Source: Pezicula radicicola
Lineage: Eukaryota; Ascomycota; Leotiomycetes; Helotiales; Dermateaceae
NCBI GenBank assembly: GCA_003008705.1
Contig: PDUO01000023.1
Span: forward strand, 659,312-723,311
DNA: 64,000 nt
Direction: 5' to 3'
The notes beneath the pieces are model-generated. The model saw nothing but the letters and a program-made list of their open reading frames with translations. It was not told the origin of the DNA and did no database searches. Positions within the stretch are counted from its first letter, which is position 1. Every line of letters starts with the position of its first letter. The translations under genes and the position numbers were made by a program. Positions 55,416 to 64,000 of the stretch are shown here, piece by piece.

Positions 55416-58001
55416 CTACTCACGTTTGGACGTGCGTGACTCTGGCGGAGACTTGCCGCTGCGAAGAGATCGTCCAACCTCCAAGGCTTCATTTGCTGGA
55501 TATGCTTCCACGGCAGCAAGCTCTGCAGCGAGTGATCTCTGGTTCTTAGCCCTCTCCATGCTCTTTGTCAAAATGAACCGTAGTGCTTCTGCAGCACCTA
55601 ACAGCTTCTGCATCTCTGCTCGAGGAGGAGTCTCCATGCGGAACAGTTGCTGATCCTTCGGCTTGCGAAAAGCACCGAACACGATGCCACTTCTGCGCTC
55701 TTCTCTGGGAAGCCCGTCATCAACCAGTCGCATCATGTGGCCGGTTTCATACTCGTCTTCTTGGTACTGATAGCCAGAAACGTGCTCGATGGTTTCAAAT
55801 CCTTGGGAGCGAAGAATTCGTAGGTGCGTTGCGGCGCAGAGATCCAAAGGTTTATCCAAACCGTATGCCACAAGAATTTTAACCTTCAAGCCACCTGGCT
55901 GGGCAAGTTCTTTCTCAGTCATGAATTCTCTTGCAGGTTCCACCTGAGCAGCATAGACGAGATCATACCCCAGATTTTGTGCTGTAAACTGACAAGAGAA
56001 TGCCGCCTCAGTCATGAACTCAGAATCGCCAGTCAACTTCTGAGTCCCAGAAGATCTGCTTGAATTGTTTGAACGAGTTGATGATATATTCGTCGAGACC
56101 GAGTCATGCTTCTGGGGTGTATTGAGATCAATTAGTGGGCTGCTTGGCGGGTTTGTACTGGGCTCCTGATCAATGTCCTCTTCCGCAATATCCAAGTCGG
56201 TCAAAGACATGAAGCTTTCAACAGTAATGTCTTCAAAGTGCAGAGGTGCTGGCTTAGTTCCTTCCACCAGCGATGCATTTGGCGTATTTGGGGGATGCGG
56301 ATCAAGAGATGTCAAATCAGAAGATGAGAATGGTCGTGGTGAGGGCGGTACAAAGCCTACAGGATCGGATATCGAGAGTAGACGAGGGGAAGAGCGTGCG
56401 AAGCCTGCAGAATCTGGAGTAATCAGGTCGTGGAACGAGCTCAAGTCTTGACCCGAGTTGATAGAAAGCTGGTTCAGATTCTTCCCAAATCCCCTAGGCT
56501 TTTGGTAAAATAAGGGCGCAATAGCTTCAGATCCACTTGAGGACGGTGGTGTAGGCTCAGTTGCGTCTCGGCCCTCGCTGCTCATAAATGGCCTAGAGAC
56601 TCTAGGTTTCGGATAATCCTTGTGGAAACGCAACGCAGATGGGAGCATGTCCATGTCTTCCTCGAGCATTGATTCATAAGACTCTCTGCTTGGACTTTTT
56701 GGTGAAGGTGGCTTTTGTGCACGTTGCGGCATATTGGCGTTGATTAAAGAGCTGCGTTGAAGAATTGGGGTCGAGCGGTCATCCTCATCAGACAGCAACT
56801 CAAGCCTGAGATCTAAATCTTGCATTGCCAACTGACTGAACTCTGCAAGAGCACGACGCTCAGATGGAGTGAATGCTTTTCGTGGCTGTGTATCAAATAT
56901 GGCAATAACTCCAACAATCTCGCCTCCTGGTGCTAGCATTGGCGCACCAGCAAAGAATCGAATTTTTGGCCCATCGACCACAAGTGGATTCCCCGCAAAA
57001 CGCCAGTCCTGAAATGTATCCAAAACGATCAGGACATCTGAGGATAGAAGCACATGAGCAGCAACACTGATAGCTCGTGGAATGTGGCGCTTATTGTACC
57101 CTTTCTCAGCCTTGAAATATTCCTCGGCTCCATCGAAGAAGCTGACAGCAGCAAACGGGGAAACAAATCTTTTCATAGCATCACGTAGCAAATTGCCGGT
57201 CTTGCTCTGTTCCCATCCAGGCCACACAGCGTCATATACATTGCTGACCAACTGTCTCTTTTCCTCGTCATCGGGAAAGATCGCGGGCAAGTATGTGAAG
57301 CTGCCGGCACGAGGCGGCGGGTGGGGTGGTACATTGAGGTTGAAACGACCTTCAGAATAGCTCTGAAGATACGATTTCCAGTTCGCCACGTTGAATGCAT
57401 CTGACGCTGCCATAGAAGCGACAGCCTCCCGTTGCCTCGCGATGGTCAAGCAAATGTTCGCCTCAGAATGCTGGTTATCATGAAGCGAAAGCAGGGTCGC
57501 TTGGCTGTTTAAAACGGGCTGTGACTTGCACGCTCTCAACGTCCGCTGGTTGGAATGTGTTGGAAGATCATCAGCAAGTTCGCATCCAGCCTCTTCCCTA
57601 GTCCAAGTGATATCTTTTTGGACGTTTGGTAAGTGCAGGTCATCCATGTATACCATACGCCCATTTCGCGGACCTGGCTCGACTCTTGGCTCCATCTTGA
57701 ACCCTAACGGTCGGACATAAGGAACAGGAGAGATGTAAAGATTGCCTAACCGCTCATCGATACTTTGTGCGTCGTGTCGGGTCTCAAACCTGGCTCTACT
57801 TTTCGTTGAACTTTTATCCTTGGCGCGCAAATTCGGTCTGCTGAAAACCTTGGGAAGAAAGCCTGGCTTCTTCGTCGCTTCAACTACTGGGGCAAAGTCT
57901 ATCCTTGACACACCAGACCTTCTGACAACTGTATCACCACTTGAAGAAGTAGTCATTTTTGAAAGTGAGGCGGTAGAACGACCGTCCGCCAGATGCTCCA
58001 T
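55416..58001 (-). CDS. GAF-domain protein of unknown function
   Basis: Single-exon gene, 861 aa, ATG at 58001. The first about 250 residues are basic and mostly disordered. A GAF domain spans about 255-405 (SPFAAVSFFDGAEEYFKAE, FFAGAPMLAPGGEIVGVIAI, FTPSERRALAEFSQLAM). It is of the kind found at the N-terminus of fungal hybrid histidine kinases, but no kinase or receiver domain follows. A long Ser/Pro-rich linker (about 410-650) leads to a second conserved region (FSCQFTAQNLGYDLVYAAQ; KVKILVAYGLDKPLDLCA) that may be a diverged GAF-like fold, and then an Ala/Arg-rich helix. It probably senses a ligand or redox state and signals through partners. A GTGAGT donor-like site overlaps the stop (from 55423), so an alternative C-terminal exon is possible. 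Confidence 0.85.
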   Translation of the reverse strand: MEHLADGRSTASLSKMTTSSSGDTVVRRSGVSRIDFAPVVEATKKPGFLPKVFSRPNLRAKDKSSTKSRARFETRHDAQSIDERLGNLYISPVPYVRPLGFKMEPRVEPGPRNGRMVYMDDLHLPNVQKDITWTREEAGCELADDLPTHSNQRTLRACKSQPVLNSQATLLSLHDNQHSEANICLTIARQREAVASMAASDAFNVANWKSYLQSYSEGRFNLNVPPHPPPRAGSFTYLPAIFPDDEEKRQLVSNVYDAVWPGWEQSKTGNLLRDAMKRFVSPFAAVSFFDGAEEYFKAEKGYNKRHIPRAISVAAHVLLSSDVLIVLDTFQDWRFAGNPLVVDGPKIRFFAGAPMLAPGGEIVGVIAIFDTQPRKAFTPSERRALAEFSQLAMQDLDLRLELLSDEDDRSTPILQRSSLINANMPQRAQKPPSPKSPSRESYESMLEEDMDMLPSALRFHKDYPKPRVSRPFMSSEGRDATEPTPPSSSGSEAIAPLFYQKPRGFGKNLNQLSINSGQDLSSFHDLITPDSAGFARSSPRLLSISDPVGFVPPSPRPFSSSDLTSLDPHPPNTPNASLVEGTKPAPLHFEDITVESFMSLTDLDIAEEDIDQEPSTNPPSSPLIDLNTPQKHDSVSTNISSTRSNNSSRSSGTQKLTGDSEFMTEAAFSCQFTAQNLGYDLVYAAQVEPAREFMTEKELAQPGGLKVKILVAYGLDKPLDLCAATHLRILRSQGFETIEHVSGYQYQEDEYETGHMMRLVDDGLPREERRSGIVFGAFRKPKDQQLFRMETPPRAEMQKLLGAAEALRFILTKSMERAKNQRSLAAELAAVEAYPANEALEVGRSLRSGKSPPESRTSKRE

Positions 58002-61000
58002 ATTTTGTTTCTGTGGATATCAGTATGTGTTTAATATCAATCAATATGGAAGTAAAAGGCATACCATTGTTGACGTAATCAGACCAAGTTTGTCGCAACT
58101 ATGAATTGTTCATGTAAGAGCAAGGTCTTTGAATAGAGAAGTCGCGCCCAAGAAGTTTTGGCAAGGCGCGTTCTGCCCCACAAATTTGGCTTCCTCGGTG
58201 AATCTACCGGATTAGATATCAAAAGATCTATGATCATAGAACGAATGTTAGAGCGTGCTCGAAGTTGACGGTCTTGTATATGTATAAGATCGAGTGAAGG
58301 AGGCTTACCATAAGGGTGCAGCTTGCATCCAGACCGGGTGGTATGGAATCCCCAAAGGTAAAGCAGGATGATGCTGACCTCACAAGGGGGTACTTCGCAT
58401 GTGTAGTGATGGCGAATGCGGTGGAATCAAGCTCGGGGCGCGGCACCTGCGCTTTGGGACACCACCCTGTGCATTGTTAGAGAATTCACATGATATATTA
58501 TGACGAAGTGTGTTGTTGTTTATTTAGGGGCTGTAGGAGGGAGAATGCAAGCTGAATCTTACAAAAGGTTAAGTTTAGACGCAGAATGCGACCTCAAGAC
58601 ACGGCGAGGAGAGGATAGCCACAAACTCCAGTCACCTAGACAACGTTAGAGTATGATTGAGGCTGTGTAGGCCAAGACCTCAGATATGAGGAATCTTGCT
58701 GGCGCATTTGAAGGAGAGAATAGGAATGCGGATGGAAGCTTACAAGATATTGACTTTGAGGGTAGAATGAGACTTGGGATTTGCCGAAAGAGTGGCCGAC
58801 CGTGATTATCTTGAGCTTCGGAGCAATCGAGATAGGAAAGTTAGTTGGATTTCGTAGTTACTCTGACGACGATATGTTGGCGTTGGAGAGGTTCCACGGG
58901 AAGATATATCGGTGATCGAGTGTTGCGCTGTGTGACCGGATGGAGAGGGACCACGAGCGTAGAACAGATGGGCCCAATTCTGGAAGGTGGTGCAGAACAA
59001 GAATGAACGTAGACACTTGGAAAGTGATATAGAAAAGTGAGGCTCGCTTGACAGTGGAAGAAGCGCTCAGATGGGTAACTTTTGAGATGAAATATGATAA
59101 CCCGCGTCGTCTAAAAGGTGACAACCCCGAGTCGCTTGGCGCAGCACTGAGTTTCAAATCGATGACGGCTAAACGACAAGAATGAGGCAGCAGAAGAGGC
59201 GATTGAGAAATGGAAGTGTGCGACACTGTGTGATTCTCTAGGTCAGTCTGGCTAGTATATACCTGAGCACTTATACCTCAGGACTGGCACTGGGGGGGTG
59301 GGGTAGAGGGGGGTGATGCAGTGGAAGGTTGGCCAATGCAGGTGAGATGAGGTGAAGGCTGTGTATGGAGCGGCAGCGGGTCGAGGCGAGCTTGCCGCTT
59401 GAGCCTGGCGAGGGAAGAGTTAGAGTAGACGAGAGACGTTGTAAATAGATAGGTGTTGTAGGTACGCAGTGCACCTCACTCTCTCCTACTTATGCCTTCT
59501 TTTTTTTTGTGTGTGTGTTTTGTTTTGTTTTTCTTTTGTTTTTCTTTTGTGATTTGGTCACAAACGCAGCCAGGGTGGTGAAGGTTTCGCGGAAGCTGGA
59601 AACTGGAAGATCGGTGGTGGATGGATGGGGGGGGGACTTGGACCTTGGGGAAGGAAGAGCCGCCGTGCCTGTAAAATGTAAAATGCGGGAGCTGCTTGCT
59701 ACCCAGCATCCAGGTATCGACAGATTAAGCTGACCCAACAGCAGAATTAAGCATGCCACCATTGCACAGATTAGATTGATCGGAGCTAGGGTAATTCAAG
59801 GATCCAAGGTGTTTGATTGGCAGCAGGAGGAGGTGCATCTCCCTTCCTCCTCCTACGTACCTACCTACCTGCATTCTGCTAGGAGGGGAGTGCTGCATGT
59901 AGTTTCTTGATGCTCCAACAACAATGTTCAGAAGCAGCATCAGTATCAGCAGCAGCAGCATGGTGGCTGGCTCAACAAAGGCATTGTGTGGTGGTCTACG
60001 ATGAAGTTCAACGTGAACTGCAATACGACGGGCTACCGGTCAACCTACGTCGAGCGTGCCTTGCGCACGCACGAGCGCCCTTGCTCTCTGGCGGGAAAGG
60101 ATCTTCTCTTGTACCTTGTGGTGGAGTCGTAATGGAACGCGCTTCATTGGTAAATAATGATGAGTCTTTTCGACAGCTGGCTACTGCAAGAAGCAAAACT
60201 AGCTGAGCAGCAGCGTCCCCCTTACAACAACCATGCCGCGGTTGGTCCTTCCGTCGAATACTCCGTCCCATCTCGAGACTATGATGTAGATAGAGTACGG
60301 TGATATGACAAAGAGGAGAGGGAGAGCTGGCCGTCGCTGGATGGTACCGTACCGTAGGATGATTGAGGCGAGACTACCACAGTTGATTTTGTCTTCTGAG
60401 GTGTGAGGTTGGTGGTTGGTGGTTGGTGGTGGTCGGTCGTTACATAGGTATTAGGCTATGTCCCTCCGCACTTCCCCCTAACCCATGTTCCTGGTCAATT
60501 AAACTTCCCGTCCGAACCTTTCCAGCGGTTCAACTTCCCCCCAACCAATGGCCGTCCGCTCTAATTTCATGGCACTGGTGCGATCTTCACAAGCATCTGC
60601 CAATTTCAAAATATTGTAGCAGCACAAATAATCACTACAACAACATCAACAACAATATCATCTGCACTACAACTACTGCCTGGTACGAAAGTACAATTCC
60701 TCCTCTGCTACTCCCCAACCCACCCTCTCCAGCAGTGGTGTCACTCTTCTAGAAACATTCTTTGCAGGATTTCCTCTCCACCACTAACAGACAGACACTG
60801 GCAGCAGTGGCACAGTTATCTCCTACCTGTCGATCCATCTACTGCAACTGTATCCCGTACCGTCGCTCTCCACCACCACTCCGGCTCTTCTATCCGCGCC
60901 TCAAAGTTCATCTACTCTCTCTGTCGTAGTCTTGGCCATCATGAAATCTAGATGACTATGATAATGATGATGATGTACTCACTAGCAAAAGGGTCAAAGA

Positions 61001-61176
61001 GAGCCCCCTGCGTAGTGATAGATGTCGAATCCTGGTGGCTCAGCCGCAGCTCTCTTCAAATTGCCCTTCTTGGGCCCAGAAGAGCCTCAGAGGACTGTCT
61101 TCCCGTCCACGCTGCTGCCATGCTGGAAATAATTTACTTTCGCCAATAATTGTCATATTTATCAATATCTTCGCGG
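58002..61176. other. Long intergenic region upstream of the GAF-domain gene
   Basis: About 3.2 kb with no convincing gene. Given the length and GC-balanced composition, part of it may be a long 5' leader and promoter of the GAF gene, as is usual for fungal regulators. Features seen: a T/G-rich tract at about 59500-59545, short CCTA runs near 59860, a CAACAACATC-type run near 60640 and a GATGAT run near 60960. Confidence 0.45.
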
Positions 61177-61474
61177 ATGGCCACGGATAACTCCATCTGC
61201 ACCTCGCCAGAGCAACCTTCCGTGAACTATGGCCGTTCCGACATGACAAGCACTCCAGCGGCGCGTGCCCATGTTTCCAGCAATACGTTGTACTCCCCTC
61301 CCGTTCTGGCTGCCGACACAAGCGATAGAAAAGCTATGTCTCCGCAACACAGGTACTCTCGCCATTTCTCCAACGCCTGTAAGCAGCCGCCTTGGATTTT
61401 CGACTATGTACGAAGGTATGGACTACCTACTCAACTACAGCAACGGGGAGTACGGATCTAGTGCCCAGTCGTGA
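61177..61474 (+). other. Coding-like stretch split between two frames
   Basis: From ATG 61177 a frame reads MATDNSICTSPEQPSVNYG and stays protein-like to about 61335. From there the coding character moves to the +1 frame (TLAISPTPVSSRLGF, then MYEGMDYLLNYSNGEYG) and ends at a stop at 61472-61474. Codon use looks like real coding sequence, with little AT bias. No family is recognised. An unseen small intron, a frameshift or chance could explain it. Confidence 0.25.
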
Positions 61475-63269
61475 GATTTGACTTCAGGTTCGTTGGCTCG
61501 TATTCTATCCCACCCCTTTGCTCGCTGTATAGCACAAATACCTTCTCGCAGCAGCAATGCCCTTTTCATCAGACGAACTCAAACCAAGCTTACCGTGGAA
61601 GCAGCATTACATACTTGCATCGGCCATTTTTTCTTTGGAAAAAAAAACTGCAATGCAGCAATCGTACCATTTTACAGGAACAAAGTTGCAGGCTCGACGC
61701 CACAGATATGCAGCCTCCCCAGTGCTGCAATACCGAGGATTCGAAGTCTGCGAACATCCGTTGTCATGTGAGCAGGTTTACACGACGTCATAATATTCTT
61801 GACAGCTCAAAGGATCACTGTTAATGAGGCCTCTCTGCACTCCCGTTTCTCGTTGATTGCCTAGGTTTGACAGCGGCGTGGAAGCAAGCCTGATGATCCC
61901 GTGAGTCTGTTCTCAACTTTGGCAAGCTACTTTGAAGCTCGTGCGAACGGCAGTGGTAGTAGAGTCCTGGAAGTTTGGCAATCATCACACCACGAAGATG
62001 ACTACTCTTAAAATAGGACCAGAGACCACCTTAAATGAATTGCAAAGTTGCGATAAGGTCTCCAGATGCGTGAAAACAGTGGCAAAGTACAAGGTTCTTG
62101 CCATCTCCCTTGCTTGATCACCAATCAGGCTTTCGGCAGCTATCGTGATGGAAACAGAGTCTATTCAGACGCTCTCTGCGAGTTTATTGTGCGCAATTGG
62201 GGTAGCTTTCATCCATGAGCATATTATCATGTGGTTCTTACTCCTTTATTTTCGCAGATGTCACATCATGTCAAGTTTGTGCCATGTCTCTGTTTTGTCA
62301 TATCTAATTGTTAGCCCTGCCCTGCCACACCTAACCTCATTTTTCATCGGCATTGTTTCGAGGCCGCCACTGCGATTTCCCTCTTGCTGAACCTTCTCAA
62401 AACATCACTCTGGGCATTAGAGGGGGTAAACAAATGTGCTTCAGCACCGTCGATTTGCTAGGCAGTGAGTGCACTCGTCGAATGTGTACATGCTATGTCC
62501 AACTGGAAACATAAAAACAGCCGCGACACATAATAGTCTCGCCCTAAATCCCGATGCTCCTACCTCTCTTCTCACAATTATTCTCCTTAAGTGTGGCAGC
62601 TTCATAGTATGGGGATTTTCAAATGCTCTGAAGGTAGTAACACTGAATGCCTGTGTTTCTACCGAAGGTCATCCACTTCAAAGAGATGGTGACATTCCAG
62701 AAGCTACTATTGGCCATAGATCCACTGAGTCATGGAAGCTACTTCGATCATAATTTCAAATCAGCTTGACTTTCGCTCATTGTTCGGCAAGTTACGAGCG
62801 TATCTCATGGCTGTGGTATGCGGCTCATCTGGACTAGGTATGACATCACTACACCATAAGAACTTTGTTGAGTAATTCAAATGCTGGTTTTCCTATTCAT
62901 ATCAATTCTAACATTGTTTAGATCAAAGACGTCTGATTCTTTATTCCTAACATAAAGAAGTGCTATGAATACCTTTATTAAAGTAAATTAGATGTTGATT
63001 GCCCCTTCATGTCATTCTAATAACATTGTTTAAATCAAAGACCATTGAACGTTGCTTCTTTAACATGGAGGAAATTTGATGAATCGTCTTTCTTCGACTC
63101 AGGGAGACAATGACCCTTGTGCCAGTTATCAATAATGGAAAACAGTGTTTTAAATACAACCCTCCTTCCTCGGAATCCGGAAACCTCCAAATCACACAAT
63201 ATCAACATCTACTCTCATATCAAGTTTACCTCTATAGACATTTAATTCGACCTACACTAACGCAAGAAC
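61475..63269. other. Intergenic region upstream of the amidoligase gene
   Basis: About 1.8 kb with no supported gene. It contains the partial direct repeat at 62905-63041 and the leader of the downstream gene. Confidence 0.45.
62905..63041 (+). repeat. Diverged direct repeat, two copies about 109 bp apart
   Basis: About 28 bases at 62905-62930 (ATTCTAACATTGTTTAGATC...) recur at 63014-63041 with a 2-base insertion and one or two substitutions. A weaker match extends downstream to TTCTTTA...AACAT in both copies. This looks like an old tandem duplication in AT-rich sequence. Confidence 0.55.
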
Positions 63270-64000
63270 ATGGCCACCGCACTAACTTTCGGTGTGGAGT
63301 TCGAGTTCTCCTTAGGGCTGATCAAAAAGTGTTACCTTCCCGATGTTCCGGCTTCGGAAACGCGAATCATGTCTATCGACCCTAGCGAAGCTGACAAGCG
63401 CCAGCAAAGCACTTTTACTCTTCTTGGATATCCAAGCCCAGCAGATGAAACCGTTAAGTTAGAAACCGTTCAAGCTCATATCACGCAAACACTTCACACC
63501 GCCGGTTTCCCAGTTAACCTTGATCATCCCCATTATGAAAGTGCTAATGTCTGGAGCATCAAGTCAGATCCTTCCATTCAGGAGCCAAGACACTGGCCAG
63601 GATGGGAGAAGTATGTGTGGCATTCAATTGAAATAACAAGCCCCGCATACTTCTATGGTGTTAATGCTATTGAACATATCACAACTTTTTTGCATCTGCT
63701 GAAGAGTACATATCTAGTCCAAGTCGGAGCATCAACTGGCCTACATGTACACGTCGGTAACGGGAGTAGGGCACCCTTCAGCTCTAACACAACCCTCATC
63801 CGCTATCTACACGCTTTCCTTTTCGCTTTCACTCCCCAGCTCGAAACACTTCACGATCCGATAAGACAACAAAACCAGTACTGCCAGTCAATGCGTCTCG
63901 ATTCAAACTTTACGAGAAGACATCAAAACGCCACAGCACATTCTCCAACAGCAAATGAAGGTGTGGTTTTCTTCCTTAGTAAGTGTCAATCACTCCGTCA
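63270..64000 (+). CDS. Amidoligase-family protein (partial, 5' part)
   Basis: The frame from ATG 63270 stays open to the window end (243 codons). MATALTFGVEFEFSLG is the usual start of the amidoligase_2 family, an ATP-grasp-like/glutamine synthetase-related fold that joins amines to carboxylates. A second conserved element, STGLHVHVGNG, lies at about residues 159-169. The segment WHSIEITSPAYF matches the family's substrate-site strand by position, as far as I recall. These genes are common and divergent in filamentous fungi, with unknown substrates. A strong GTAAGT donor at 63979 suggests that the first exon may end at 63978. The 3' part lies outside the window. Confidence 0.82.
   Translation, partial: MATALTFGVEFEFSLGLIKKCYLPDVPASETRIMSIDPSEADKRQQSTFTLLGYPSPADETVKLETVQAHITQTLHTAGFPVNLDHPHYESANVWSIKSDPSIQEPRHWPGWEKYVWHSIEITSPAYFYGVNAIEHITTFLHLLKSTYLVQVGASTGLHVHVGNGSRAPFSSNTTLIRYLHAFLFAFTPQLETLHDPIRQQNQYCQSMRLDSNFTRRHQNATAHSPTANEGVVFFLSKCQSLR

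Overview
The window is nuclear DNA of a filamentous ascomycete fungus. The genes have short introns (about 45-120 nt, a few up to 346) with GTRNGT-type donors and CTNA-type branch sites. The families are fungal: an EF-hand MscS channel of the Msy1/2 type, a TPC1 carrier, a GAF protein and a 2EXR-type protein. Compact genes alternate with AT-rich gene-poor islands that look like decayed, RIP-mutated repeats. A leotiomycete is my best guess, but that is inference. I see no rRNA, convincing tRNA, CRISPR array or intact transposon.

Layout. 2.0-5.2 kb: MscS-type channel (+). 5.2-9.4 kb: AT-rich, simple repeats. 9.4-11.1 kb: FAD monooxygenase (+). 11.7-14.8 kb: gamma-butyrobetaine dioxygenase-like gene (-) diverging from the mitochondrial thiamine pyrophosphate carrier TPC1 (+). 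15.3-16.5 kb: acidic conserved protein (-). 17.3-21.9 kb: AT-rich island. 21.9-27.1 kb, all on the minus strand: MFS sugar transporter, cytidine deaminase and a short-chain dehydrogenase with a substituted catalytic lysine. 27.7-29.2 kb: broken 2EXR-type gene. 29.5-35.1 kb: TPR-subtilisin protease (-), single-pass proline-rich membrane protein (+) and a gene that looks like a fungal gasdermin-like protein (+). 36.26-36.46 kb: foldback repeat. 36.7-39.7 kb: multi-pass membrane protein and Cys-rich protein. 39.7-47.6 kb: no confident gene. 47.6-49.5 kb: lysine 2,3-aminomutase-like radical SAM gene (-). 51.8-54.1 kb: ATP synthase alpha subunit (+). 55.4-58.0 kb: GAF-domain protein (-). 58-63.3 kb: long intergenic region. 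63.3 kb to the end: 5' part of an amidoligase-family gene (+), cut by the window edge.

The most interesting locus is 29.5-35.1 kb. A subtilisin-like protease lies close to, and divergent from, a candidate gasdermin-like pore protein with an acidic C-terminal tail. This matches the logic of the HET-Q2/HET-Q1 pair of Podospora anserina, in which a subtilisin-like protease activates a gasdermin by trimming its C-terminus. Four genes act in or near mitochondria (ATP1, TPC1, probably the carnitine-pathway dioxygenase and the aminomutase), but nothing suggests that they form a cluster. Splice models were built by hand from reading frame, splice sites and family expectation. They include very short exons (33 and 24 nt) and two probable GC-AG introns.
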